Part shown: positions 27,756 through 36,642 of the stretch, piece by piece
Layout: every line of letters begins with the position of its first letter
How positions within the stretch are numbered: position 1 is the stretch's first letter
Source of the DNA: Clostridium sp. D33t1_170424_F3
GTDB lineage: Bacteria; Bacillota; Clostridia; Oscillospirales; Acutalibacteraceae
DNA length: 64,000 nucleotides
Direction: 5' to 3'
NCBI RefSeq assembly: GCF_015667585.1
Contig: NZ_JADPEG010000007.1
Coordinates: 114,176-178,175, forward strand
Notes under the pieces: model-generated
Database searches by the model: none
What the model was told of the DNA's origin: nothing
The model's input: only the letters and a program-made list of their open reading frames with translations
Translations under genes and position numbers: made by a program

Positions 27756-28451
27756 TTAAAAAGGCTTTTTGCCGTCCAGCCAGCCCTGCTCTTTCCAGTA
27801 GCGCCAGTCCACACTGTCTTTTCTCTGTATCCGTTTCATAGCGGCAAATAAAATGCGCGTGCGGAAGGAGGCGCGGGGCTTCTTTTGCAGCGTACGGTAA
27901 AACTTCCCGGCGGTCTTTTGCAAACGCCGCTCCAATTTCTGTTTTCTGCCTGCCGGGATCCCATCCCAACCCATGGCATAGATGGATATTCCTGTGCGGA
28001 AAATCCTGCTGATCCCCCAATAGCGAAGAATGCGCGCGACGGATTGGTTGGCTTCCCTGGTTCCGCCGCCCGCCGCAGTGGAGATGACCCACGCCGGTTT
28101 TTGAAAAAACGCCGGATAAGGGCGATGTACCATAAAGAAATAGCCGGTATGGTCAAAAAACGCCTTCATCTGCGCCGTCATATCCAACACATAGACCGGC
28201 GTGGCAAAGATCACGCCGTCCGCCCGCAGCAGCGCCTCAAGGATTGGCTGGATTGTTTCCGCATGCGGGCATTTCTTTTCTCTGCCCAGGATACAGGAAA
28301 AACAGCCGCGGCAAAAATTCATCTGCTCTTCCTGCAAATAAAACTCTGTAAACTGCACGCCGCCCAAGCGCAGCAGTTCCTTTTTCACTTCCTGCACAAC
28401 GGCATAGGTGTTTTTCCTGCGCGGGCTTCCATGTATGATACAGATTTCCAT
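27756..28451 (-). CDS. flavodoxin-fold NAD(P)H-dependent oxidoreductase
   Basis: About 231 residues. The FMN phosphate loop is visible as IHGSPRRKNTY at the start, followed by a cysteine pair segment (CRGCFSCILGREKKCPH) and FATPVYVLDMTAQMKAFFDHTGYFF, typical of iron-sulfur-flavoprotein-like and NADPH-dependent FMN reductases. The C-terminal 50 residues are basic. The start at 28451 (ATG with GAAGGG) is preferred over an upstream in-frame one at 28481. Electron partner and substrate are unknown. Confidence 0.82.
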   Translation of the reverse strand: MEICIIHGSPRRKNTYAVVQEVKKELLRLGGVQFTEFYLQEEQMNFCRGCFSCILGREKKCPHAETIQPILEALLRADGVIFATPVYVLDMTAQMKAFFDHTGYFFMVHRPYPAFFQKPAWVISTAAGGGTREANQSVARILRYWGISRIFRTGISIYAMGWDGIPAGRKQKLERRLQKTAGKFYRTLQKKPRASFRTRILFAAMKRIQRKDSVDWRYWKEQGWLDGKKPF

Positions 28452-28518
28452 ATGAACCCTTCTTTCATGCGGCCTATACACTTCCGGATACGCATTTTAT
28501 ATGCACAACCGCAGCCTG

Positions 28519-29373
28519 CTATGCGCGCGCAAGGATCTCCCGTATCGCATCCAGCTTCGCCTCACAATCCCGCACACCCATTTCATAGATCAGATCCAGG
28601 CGGTCCGGGTCCTTCTCATACCGCCCGGTGATAATAGGACTGCTGGGCCGGATAATGACGGCGGCGCCCGCCTGCTCCAAACGGCGGCAGATTGCCAGCT
28701 CATTGTTGTAAACCTCCGCGCGGTTCATCATCGCATAGACAAAATTGGGATAGTCGCCATATTTGACGTTCAACACCGCACGCGGAAATTCCGGACGCGG
28801 CTTTTTCCGGTACGAGCTGTCCCGCGTCAGAACGATTACATGCCGATTATTGCCGTCGAAGATCGAGCGTTCAATCGGGATCGGCATGGAACAGCCGCCG
28901 TCCAGCAGTTCCTTTCCCTGATAGCATACGACCTCCGAAACGAACGGCAGCGCGCTGGAGGCGCGCACCGGCGTGAGCATCTCGTCAAAATCTTCCTTGC
29001 CAAAGAAGACAGGCTGCCCGGTGCGCAGGTCTGTCGCGCCGGCCTTCATCTGGATGGGCGAGTCGAAAAAAGCTTTGTAATCAAACGGAAGCAGATTGTG
29101 AAACAGCTCCCCGAAAATGAAATCAAAACCGAACAGGTTTCCAGTCCGGCGCAGGCTGGCAACGCTCATATAGCGGTCGTCCCGAATATACTGATAAAAA
29201 ATGTCACGGTTGCGGTTCTCCTGCCCGGAGACATAACTGAGCGCGTTGCACGCGCCCGCGGAAATTCCATAAACCGTCGGGAACATCAGCTGGTTCCGGC
29301 TCAGGACGTCCAACACGCCGCTGGTATACGCACCGCGTGTGCCGCCGCCCTCCAATACGAGTCCAATTGACAT
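28519..29373 (-). CDS. patatin-like phospholipase family protein
   Basis: About 284 residues with all elements of the patatin catalytic dyad: oxyanion loop LEGGGTRGAY, nucleophile elbow G-I-S-A-G, and the catalytic aspartate in LLDGGCSMPIP. It resembles the bacterial RssA/YchK-type cytoplasmic esterases; no signal peptide is present. The frame extends to 29394, but the ATG at 29373 with AAAGGGG gives the standard start MSIGLVLEGGG. It probably hydrolyses acyl lipids; the natural substrate is unknown. Confidence 0.88.
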   Translation of the reverse strand: MSIGLVLEGGGTRGAYTSGVLDVLSRNQLMFPTVYGISAGACNALSYVSGQENRNRDIFYQYIRDDRYMSVASLRRTGNLFGFDFIFGELFHNLLPFDYKAFFDSPIQMKAGATDLRTGQPVFFGKEDFDEMLTPVRASSALPFVSEVVCYQGKELLDGGCSMPIPIERSIFDGNNRHVIVLTRDSSYRKKPRPEFPRAVLNVKYGDYPNFVYAMMNRAEVYNNELAICRRLEQAGAAVIIRPSSPIITGRYEKDPDRLDLIYEMGVRDCEAKLDAIREILARA

Positions 29374-29510
29374 TGATACGCAGCCCCTTTCCATTTAAGT
29401 CATGCGCTGAATCCATGATTTTGAATGCATCCAGTATAGAGCAAACAAAGAATTTTTACAAGCATCCCACCCCCGGCACAATTTTTATGCAAAAAAATTT
29501 AAAAAACCTC

Positions 29511-29539
29511 TTGATTTTTGCCGATTCATAGGATATACT
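29511..29539 (+). promoter_or_regulatory. tRNA-Val promoter
   Basis: -35 TTGATT (29511-29516), 17-base spacer, -10 TATACT (29534-29539), about 75 bases before the tRNA. Confidence 0.7.
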
Positions 29540-29619
29540 AATGAAGCACTTGAGAAAAGCATCATCCTTTAGTCCTTATTCAGATACCGTCTGTCAGGGG
29601 ACGGCAATCGTGCAGAAAT

Positions 29620-29696
29620 GGACGTTTAGCTCAGTTGGCTAGAGCATTCGCTTGACGTGCGAAGGGTCACAGGTTCGAGTCCTGTAATGTCCACCA
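29620..29696 (+). tRNA. tRNA-Val (GAC)
   Basis: A 77-base cloverleaf: acceptor stem GGACGTT with AATGTCC, D arm GCTCAGTTGGCTAGAGC, anticodon stem TTCGC/GCGAA with loop TTGACGT (anticodon GAC), T arm CAGG-TTCGAGT-CCTG and an encoded CCA end. All arms pair well. It is followed by a terminator and marks the border of the glycosidase locus. Confidence 0.95.
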
Positions 29697-29790
29697 GAAT
29701 GAATCCCGGAAATCCAGCAGCGATGCGGATTTCCGGGATTTTTTTATTCCGCTGTGAATCGGTGTTTATTTGGTCTTTATGCGTCAAACC
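29675..29790 (+). repeat. direct repeat copy A: tRNA 3' end plus terminator region
   Basis: From the T loop of tRNA-Val through the terminator and ATTCCGCTGT to GAAGCTGCT, this stretch aligns with 39170-39285 at high but imperfect identity. Both copies share ATGTCCACCAGAA, CCCGGAAATCCA and TATTCCGCTGT. Confidence 0.7.
29702..29747 (+). terminator. tRNA-Val terminator
   Basis: A 14-bp stem (AATCCCGGAAATCC, 11-base loop) followed by TTTTTT. Confidence 0.9.
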
Positions 29791-29976
29791 CGCGGAAGCT
29801 GCTCCTTTGCGAACAGATGCAGCAAACCCAGATCTACAGCTCTATATTGTTAGAAAAGCGTTTTGATAATGGAATTCACAACGCGACCCTCACATCATAG
29901 ATTCGACCCGCTAAACTACATTGCCTGCATTTTTACCTTTTACAAATATGCAAACGTTTTTTACCGCCATACAAAT
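29748..29976. other. non-coding stretch after tRNA-Val
   Basis: About 230 bases with no supported gene or RNA; the first 40 belong to the direct repeat shared with 39240-39285. Confidence 0.4.
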
Positions 29977-30017
29977 AACGCGCGTCAGGTCATCGAAATG
30001 AAAACCTGACGCGCGTT
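29977..30017. terminator. hairpin terminator downstream of the first ROK gene
   Basis: A perfect 14-bp stem (AACGCGCGTCAGGT) with a 13-base loop, 80 bases past the ROK gene stop. T tracts on both sides are weak. Confidence 0.6.
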
Positions 30018-30096
30018 TCTTATTTTATTGGCTGGCGCCGCCGTTGAACCAAACGGCGGTTCATTGTTTTTGGTTCTGTTTTGGATCGGTTCATTA

Positions 30097-31314
30097 TCAG
30101 CCGCAGCTGAGCAGTCGAACCGGATTGGACAGCTCCTGATGCGCGGCATAGGCGCTGGCTCCCAGCAGGGAGGGGCTTTCGTGCAGCTGGTTGACTTCAA
30201 TAGATACGTTCTGGATTACCAGCGGATTGACATTGTTTTCGATCCGGCGGCGTACAACATCCAGTAAAATGCCCGGATGGATTTCCGCCAGTTCGTCCCC
30301 GATGATTACCCGTCCCGGGTTGAGCTGATTGACCAATCCAACGATGCCTGTAGCAAGAAAATCGCATACCTGCCGGTACGCCTCGCATGCGACATGGTCT
30401 CCCGCGCGCACTGCGGTGGCGATCGCCTGTGTGGTCAGGCGGATTTCCGTTAAGCAGGAGCTTCTGCCGGAACGGAGCAATTCCAAAATACGTTCCCGCA
30501 GCGCCGTTATAGAACAGTATTTTTCCAGGCAGCCCCGGTTACCGCAGGCACAGGGCAGTCCGTTGAAATTGATGCTGCTGTGTCCAAATTCACCAGCGAT
30601 ACCCTGCTGTCCCAGAATCAGCTGGCCGTCCACGATCATACCGCATCCGACGCCTTGTCCGGCCAGCACATACACCATGTTTTCCACCCCTTGATCCTTG
30701 CCACGGTACCAAAGCTGCGCAAAGGCGCTGGCGTTGGCGTCGTTAATCACGTACAGCGGCAGGTCAAGGCCAGCAGAAAGCGTTTCCCGGATGGGATAAT
30801 CCTTCCACCCGTCCAGTTCTGTCACGAACAGCAGGCGGTCTTCCCTTTCCCGGTAAGGTCCGGGGACGGCAATGCAGGCGGAAAGGATTTCGGTTTCCGG
30901 ATACTGCTGTGCGGTCTTCTGGATTGCCGCGCGGATACAGGTAAGGATGGAAGACACGCTTTCCCGTGGACCGATGCCGTACTCATGTATGCTGTACAGC
31001 CTGCCGGAAAGTCCTGCCACGCAGAGATAAAAGGCGCTGCGCGTCATACGGATTCCAATCACCTTATACCGCTCGTCGTTCAGGGTGACGCCGATGGAAC
31101 GCCGGTTCTTCTCCCCGGAGATCAGTCCAGTCTCCACCACCAGCCCACATTGAATCAATTCTCCTGCAATATTGGTGATGGTCGCCTGTTTCAGTCCGGA
31201 GAGACGCGCCAGCGTTGCACGGGAGCATACGCCCTCCTGACGCAGCAGGCTGAGGATCAGGGATCGATTGATAATCTGACTTTTTTCCTGATTAATACTG
31301 ATTGCTTCATACAT
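30097..31314 (-). CDS. ROK family transcriptional repressor (copy 1)
   Basis: About 405 residues: an N-terminal winged helix (SLLRQEGVCSRATLARLSGLKQATITNI) and a ROK sugar-kinase-like domain with GQGVGCGMIVDG, GEFGHSS and the zinc-binding C-x-C-G-x2-G-C signature (CACGNRGC). The kinase phosphate-binding motif is not evident, as expected for NagC/XylR-type repressors that bind sugar without phosphorylating it. The ATG at 31314 has GGGGAGG nine bases upstream. It lies directly downstream of a large GH3 gene on the same strand and is a close paralogue of the gene at 47539, so it probably controls the local glycosidase genes. Confidence 0.88.
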   Translation of the reverse strand: MYEAISINQEKSQIINRSLILSLLRQEGVCSRATLARLSGLKQATITNIAGELIQCGLVVETGLISGEKNRRSIGVTLNDERYKVIGIRMTRSAFYLCVAGLSGRLYSIHEYGIGPRESVSSILTCIRAAIQKTAQQYPETEILSACIAVPGPYREREDRLLFVTELDGWKDYPIRETLSAGLDLPLYVINDANASAFAQLWYRGKDQGVENMVYVLAGQGVGCGMIVDGQLILGQQGIAGEFGHSSINFNGLPCACGNRGCLEKYCSITALRERILELLRSGRSSCLTEIRLTTQAIATAVRAGDHVACEAYRQVCDFLATGIVGLVNQLNPGRVIIGDELAEIHPGILLDVVRRRIENNVNPLVIQNVSIEVNQLHESPSLLGASAYAAHQELSNPVRLLSCG

Positions 31315-31387
31315 TGCCTGTTTCACCTCCCCTGACGAAATACCGGTGTAAACAGCTGCTGTTTAACCGCTATTCTTTTGATTTATG

Positions 31388-31422
31388 ACGCGCCTACGGC
31401 AAATGGTTGCCGTAAGCGCGTC
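31388..31422 (-). terminator. hairpin between the first GH3 gene and its ROK gene
   Basis: A stem of about 15 bp (GACGCGC and TACGGCAA segments with a small internal mismatch) lies 85 bases past the GH3 stop. The T tract is weak, so partial read-through into the ROK gene is possible. Confidence 0.6.
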
Positions 31423-31505
31423 TTTCCTGTGGATTTTCAGTGGAAACTGCTTGTAAGATAAGACACTTTTAAGCTCTGTTCCTGAAGAGGCATCAGTGCC
31501 AACGA

Positions 31506-34500
31506 TCAGCCAATCGTCACCGTACAATGTTTCTGAGCATTCTGGCCCGGCAGGGTCGTATAAACGCCTGTACTCTGGCCCGGTGTTCCGACTGCCCACA
31601 CTCTGTAATAATAGTCGTTGCCGATCTTCGTTACAAACTGGGTCTTGAGCACACTGCCGTCGCCGACGGTGAAATTCGGAACCAACGTATTGCTGTTTTG
31701 CACCGTCATCTTGAAGCAGTATGCGCTGCCTCTCCTGAGGGTAAAGTTCACGGTTGTATCGGAAACCACGCTCGCTGTTGCAGCAACAGAGGTTCCTGTC
31801 GTTACCACAGCCGTTCCTTCAGAACTGTAAACGTTGCTGGAAGCGCTGGAACCGGAGCTGCCCTTGGAGGAAGAGCTGCTGTGGCTGGCGGTGTTCTTTG
31901 TCTTCAGATCATCCTTTGCATCCTGCAGATCGGCCGTCATTATATCGACCTGCTTCTGATCCTCTTCCGTCAGGGAAGCGTCTGCCGCCATTGCTTTCGC
32001 CTTTGCCAGTATGGTATTCAGATTGGATACGGAAGCCGCTGTATACTTGCTCAGATCCATTTTTTCAACAGAGGCAATGGCCGCGTTGAGAGCGTCTTTA
32101 TTTGCAAGCTTCCGCAGAGAATCCAGAGCCGCACGCAGATTGGCAGTCGCCGCATCAACGTCTTCCTGCGCCGCTTCGTCGTCTGCGGCAACAGCTTTTG
32201 CCGCTGCGAGGGCTTCGGTCAGCGCCGCGGCGCTTTCCTCTGTATATTTGCTCAGATCTTTGCTTTCCGCTTCTTCTATTACGGTGTTCAGGGAGGTCAT
32301 ATCCGCCTTGCGCACCAGGGAGGTCATGGCTTCGGTCAGGCTTGCAACCGCTTCCGCCACATCGTCCTTCAACGCCTCGTCGTCCGCCGCAACGGTTTTT
32401 GCGTTTTTCAGGGCAGCGCGGAACGCTTCTGCGGTCTCTGTGGTATAGAGCTTGTAATCCACTTTTTCCGCCATTGCAATCAGCTTGTTCAGATAGGTCT
32501 TATCGCCTTTGACAAAGTTAAAATACTCCATTGCGTCAAGCAAATCGCTCCACGCGCCGTCTATTTCATTTTGTGTGGCGGAGAGGTTGTCTCTGACGGT
32601 CTCTGCCGCGGCAATGGCAGCCTCAATCTTCGCCTGTACGGATTCCACCATGGTTCCCTCTTCAATGCCGGCCAGTTCTTCCACTGCCGCATCGATGGTG
32701 GAGCACAGATACGTTTTGTCTACGATGGTGAATACAAAGGATACGTTGCCGTCCGCCGGATCATACGCATAGGTAAAGCTGCTGCCGTCAAAGTCTTCCA
32801 GCGCAGACAGGTCCGCCGCCTCGCCGTTAATCTTGACGCCTGCAATTTCTCTGCCGTTCAAGGCCGGAACAAATTTCAGAGTTGCCGCTTCTTCCGCGTC
32901 ATAGCCGCCGATGAGGTCCGCAATCGGCTGTGCAACGCCGTCAACGCTCAGGTTGACGTTCATGCTGTAGGAAACGTTGGTAAACGCCTCGTCATCTTTT
33001 TCTTTATCAACGACGTTGATGGACTGGGTCAAGAGAATGTCGTCGTCTGCCGCGCCTGCGCTGACATAGACGTTTCTTTCGCCTTCCGCTACGATCCACT
33101 TGTCCTTCGTACCGTCTTCACGAACCTGATAGGCGCTGTTGGTATCCCAATAGGAAAGGGAACGTTTATTGATATGAATGGTTACGTCGCGGGACTCGCC
33201 GGGCTCCATATTCTCCAGTCGTGCAAAGCCCGCCAGCTTTTTCACCGCCATCTGGACGCCGTCCGGAACATCCGCTTCGCCCAGGTAAACCTGTGCAACC
33301 TCGTCGCCCGCTACATCGCCTGTATTGGTGACGGTGAAGGAAACGTCAAACCCGGTTTCGCCTTCCGCCTCGGTGACGGTCATGTCGGAATAAGCAAACG
33401 TCGTGTAGGAAAGGCCCTCGCCAAAGGTAAAGGCTGCCGTTGCATTGGTGTTGTCAGGGTCTTTGTCATAGTAACGGTAACCGGTATAGATGCCCTCTGT
33501 GTAATTTGCGGTATATTCTCTCTGGCTGGTATCGCCTGCGCGCTCCACGTTGATCTCATCGGAAGCGGTCAGAACGGTATCTGTGTTGGTCAACGGGAAG
33601 GAGATATTCAGCTTGCCGCTCGGGTTTGCTTTGCCGGTGAGGAGGTTGGCTGTCGCCACGCCGCCGGACTGTCCCGGGAACCACATTTCCAGGATCGCGT
33701 CCGCATCGTTTGCCCAGTTGTAGCCTTCATCGTCCTCGATGGCGATGGCGCTGCTGGTGTTCAGCACCACGATCAGCTGGCCGCCGTTGGCCTGCACAGC
33801 CGCGGTAATGTCCTTCAGGAGTTCCTTCTGGTCTTCCGGCAGGGAAATATCATTGCCTGCGCCGAACGGTTCCCGGTTGTGATAGGCAAAGAACAGAACC
33901 TTGTCGGCTTTGGATGCGGCTGCAACCGCGTTGTCATAGTTGGCCTGTTTCTGAGACGGGGTGATCCAGGTCAGTTTGATCTGCATGTCCTTCTGCTCGT
34001 TGTCACCAAGATCGGAAGGATTGTTTTGGCCTGCAATCACAACCTTATAGCGCTTGCCCGCTTCCAGTTTGACCGTCTTCGGGATAATGTCCATACCGGA
34101 CGGGGAGGTAACGATGGAGTTCCAGCCCCACTGTGCGGACTGACGGGAAGAAGGAGAACCGAGGGAAACGGAATCGCTTCCGCCGCCGCCCATCCCCGGG
34201 AATCCGCCGCCAGAGCCGACGCTTTCCGCGCCATAGATTTTACCGTTGATGTTGCCGCCGATGCACTGCATGTTCAGGGTATAGGTGCCGGTTTCCGGAG
34301 CTTCCAGATAGCCGGTCCAGGTGTAAGCGTCTTTCTCGCCGTCCCACGCATTGCCGTTCTCCAGATTTTTAAAGCTCTTGCCGCCGGTTGTGAAATCGAT
34401 GGTCGCGTCTACGCCGGCAGTCTCGCCGATTTCATGATTCGGCATAACAATGTTTCCGGCTTCATCTTTATCGGGGTTGATCACGCCGGTGCCTCCCTGG

Positions 34501-36023
34501 CCGGGGATGAATCCGCCGCCACTGGACTGATCTTCTTTCAGGATTCCGTAGCTGCGCACCCAGCCCGTTGCATCGCCTTCTTCATCCTGATAGACAACTG
34601 CTTCCGGAACGGTATCGCCAACGATATCGAGGCCGACTTCACCAACGATGTTGGCGTCTTCTCCCGCAATTTCCTTGACTGCGTCATACGGGCTTTCCAT
34701 GTACTTCAAAACGCCGAAAGAGCGCTCTGCACCGATACCGGAAATTTGGTTTACCGCGCCCAAACCGATCATGGCGACGGCATTGTCGCCGGTGTAATCG
34801 CTCTCAGTCAGCGGAAGAGCCGCATTTTCATTCTTCAGCAGGACGCCGCCTTTTTCCGCGATTTCTTTGACCGCTTCGTTGTTTGCATCCTGCAGATCAC
34901 CGTCTGCGGTATCCTCTTCGTAGGTGTCCATCAGCTTGATAACCTCGGTGCGGTTGCGTTCCTCTTTGCAGAGGCCTGTTTCCGCGTCGACTTCCACCAG
35001 ATAAAGGTACCCGGCCTTCGCATACATATACATGGTATGGCGGATGGCATTATCCACATCGTCCCAGGTCAGTTCTCCGTTGGCAATCGCGTTTCTGACA
35101 TTCTCTTCACTGGCATTGTTTGCGCTTGCCATCTCAATGTCCTGGCCTTCCGCCAGGCACAGCTCTTTACAGCCGCCCCAGTCGCAGCAGGTCGCGCCCA
35201 GGAAGCCCCACTCGTCCCGCAGAATATCCTTCTGCAGATAGGCGCTGTGCGAGGTCTGCTCGCCGCGGAATTTATTGTAGGTGGTCATAACGGCCGCTGC
35301 GTCGCCTTCTTTGATAGCCGCTTCAAATGCCGGGAAATAAATTTCATGCAGCGTCTGTTCGTCAACTTCCAGGTTGACGCTGCCGTCTCCGTTGGTGCCG
35401 TATGCGGCAAAGTGCTTAATCATCGCCGCGGAGCCTTCGCTCTGCACGCCCTTAATCAGTTCCACACCCAGCTGGCTGGTCAGGTACGGGTCTTCCCCCA
35501 TCGTATCTTTGGTACGTGCAAAATGCGGAGAGCGATTCATATCCAATTGGGTTCCCAACTGGACGTTTGCGGAAATGGACACGTTGTCCGCGCCCAGGAT
35601 TTCACCATATGTACCCGCAAGCTCCTCGCTCCAGGTCGCTCCCAGCGACATCTCCGTCGGGAATCCGGTCGTCTCATAGATTGAGGTAACGCCGGCCGGG
35701 CCGTCGTGCATGCGGTTTTCCGGAACGCCCAGACGGGGGACGCCGACCATATAACCCGGGTTGCCCAGCTTTGCCGTTCCGGAATCATCTCCGCCCAGCA
35801 TGGCGAATTTTTCAGCGTCCGTCATGGTTTTGACCAATGCTTCCACTTTAATCGCCTGCGTATCCTCATCTTCAATAACAATTGCCTCACGCGGATAGTA
35901 ATCCGGGAAGGTTGTATCGCCGCCGCTCGGGGATTTAATCGCCGCGGATGCCGTCATGGGAATGCTTGAAAGGATCATCATGCCGGCCAGGACTGTTGAT
36001 AAAAGTCTGTTTGCCTTTTTCAA
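31506..36023 (-). CDS. secreted GH3 beta-glycosidase with PA14, FIVAR repeats and shared C-terminal module
   Basis: I place the start at a TTG (36023) with AGGAGG eight bases upstream, giving a clean signal peptide (cut near A27) and about 1505 residues; the frame is open to 36095. Order: GH3 catalytic barrel with nucleophile D281 (CCDWGG), GH3 C domain interrupted by a PA14-like insert (about 535-690) holding Gly-rich loops, FnIII-like domain (about 898-965), beta-rich tail domain (1016-1105), FIVAR-like helical repeats (1105-1375), Ser/Gly linker, and a terminal module of about 80 residues ending KHCTVTIG. It should act outside the cell on beta-linked glycosides; substrate unknown. No LPXTG, SLH or dockerin is seen. 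A ROK repressor gene follows. Confidence 0.9.
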   Translation of the reverse strand: MKKANRLLSTVLAGMMILSSIPMTASAAIKSPSGGDTTFPDYYPREAIVIEDEDTQAIKVEALVKTMTDAEKFAMLGGDDSGTAKLGNPGYMVGVPRLGVPENRMHDGPAGVTSIYETTGFPTEMSLGATWSEELAGTYGEILGADNVSISANVQLGTQLDMNRSPHFARTKDTMGEDPYLTSQLGVELIKGVQSEGSAAMIKHFAAYGTNGDGSVNLEVDEQTLHEIYFPAFEAAIKEGDAAAVMTTYNKFRGEQTSHSAYLQKDILRDEWGFLGATCCDWGGCKELCLAEGQDIEMASANNASEENVRNAIANGELTWDDVDNAIRHTMYMYAKAGYLYLVEVDAETGLCKEERNRTEVIKLMDTYEEDTADGDLQDANNEAVKEIAEKGGVLLKNENAALPLTESDYTGDNAVAMIGLGAVNQISGIGAERSFGVLKYMESPYDAVKEIAGEDANIVGEVGLDIVGDTVPEAVVYQDEEGDATGWVRSYGILKEDQSSGGGFIPGQGGTGVINPDKDEAGNIVMPNHEIGETAGVDATIDFTTGGKSFKNLENGNAWDGEKDAYTWTGYLEAPETGTYTLNMQCIGGNINGKIYGAESVGSGGGFPGMGGGGSDSVSLGSPSSRQSAQWGWNSIVTSPSGMDIIPKTVKLEAGKRYKVVIAGQNNPSDLGDNEQKDMQIKLTWITPSQKQANYDNAVAAASKADKVLFFAYHNREPFGAGNDISLPEDQKELLKDITAAVQANGGQLIVVLNTSSAIAIEDDEGYNWANDADAILEMWFPGQSGGVATANLLTGKANPSGKLNISFPLTNTDTVLTASDEINVERAGDTSQREYTANYTEGIYTGYRYYDKDPDNTNATAAFTFGEGLSYTTFAYSDMTVTEAEGETGFDVSFTVTNTGDVAGDEVAQVYLGEADVPDGVQMAVKKLAGFARLENMEPGESRDVTIHINKRSLSYWDTNSAYQVREDGTKDKWIVAEGERNVYVSAGAADDDILLTQSINVVDKEKDDEAFTNVSYSMNVNLSVDGVAQPIADLIGGYDAEEAATLKFVPALNGREIAGVKINGEAADLSALEDFDGSSFTYAYDPADGNVSFVFTIVDKTYLCSTIDAAVEELAGIEEGTMVESVQAKIEAAIAAAETVRDNLSATQNEIDGAWSDLLDAMEYFNFVKGDKTYLNKLIAMAEKVDYKLYTTETAEAFRAALKNAKTVAADDEALKDDVAEAVASLTEAMTSLVRKADMTSLNTVIEEAESKDLSKYTEESAAALTEALAAAKAVAADDEAAQEDVDAATANLRAALDSLRKLANKDALNAAIASVEKMDLSKYTAASVSNLNTILAKAKAMAADASLTEEDQKQVDIMTADLQDAKDDLKTKNTASHSSSSSKGSSGSSASSNVYSSEGTAVVTTGTSVAATASVVSDTTVNFTLRRGSAYCFKMTVQNSNTLVPNFTVGDGSVLKTQFVTKIGNDYYYRVWAVGTPGQSTGVYTTLPGQNAQKHCTVTIG

Positions 36024-36273
36024 TGCGAATACCTCCTGCTCTCTTCTTGTATTTTTGTTATGTGACTCTTTTCGGACCGGTTGCGGGTTTTGCAAATGAA
36101 TTGCGGCCTGATTCCTCCTTTCTATAAAAAATTACGCTTCATTCGATTCTTTTCAAGCTGCGGACCGGATCATAAATAACAACGTTTCGGGCTTCTGTTT
36201 TGCTGTTGGAGGCTGTCCTCCTTTGTTGTATTCCGGTGTATTGCGTTGTTGAATTGAATCTTGAACCGGCCAT

Positions 36274-36303
36274 AGTATAGCAACGAAAAATATACATCGT
36301 CAA
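36274..36303 (-). promoter_or_regulatory. GH3 (31506) promoter
   Basis: Minus strand -35 TTGACG (36303-36298), 18-base spacer, -10 TATACT (36279-36274). This predicts an untranslated leader of about 245 bases before the TTG start. Confidence 0.6.
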
Positions 36304-36513
36304 TCATCGCTATTTCTTAGCCGCATCATTTTTAAAAAATGGTACAAATGACGGCAATCTGAAAAAATGCAGGAGCTTGAAAAACCGTATTTCAGAACGG
36401 AAAAAGCAGCGTTTTACGCTGTTTTACCAATTTTTAAGCCTTTACCGTTTTTCAATTCCACCCTGTTTTTCTAAAAACAGCCTCATTTTCCGGTTCAGAT
36501 GCATTCGTGCAAT

Positions 36514-36541
36514 TTACAAGGAGCAGGGTTTGCTTTATAAT
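36514..36541 (+). promoter_or_regulatory. promoter of the AraC-type regulator
   Basis: -35 TTACAA (36514-36519), 16-base spacer, -10 TATAAT (36536-36541), about 100 bases before the ATG. Confidence 0.6.
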
Positions 36542-36642
36542 AAACTTGTCTCTTTTATGAATTTAACATAACTTTTATCTGAGATATAAAATGATTTTAT
36601 CCGCTTTGCCGGATATATAAAAAACTGCTTGGAGGAATCGCC

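Larger units (their letters stand above)
36024..36642. other. divergent intergenic region between GH3 and AraC-type genes
   Basis: About 620 bases holding the GH3 leader and promoter, an orphan AAAGGAGG with flanking GGAGG/CCTCC repeat (36208-36224), an AT-rich stretch, and the promoter of the AraC-type gene. No small gene with a good start was found. It is the natural place for regulator binding sites. Confidence 0.5.

Noticed and set aside
31750..32720. CRISPR-like or satellite repeats in the FIVAR-coding parts
   Set aside because: The repetition is at protein level with diverged DNA and no spacer structure; it belongs to helical protein repeats.
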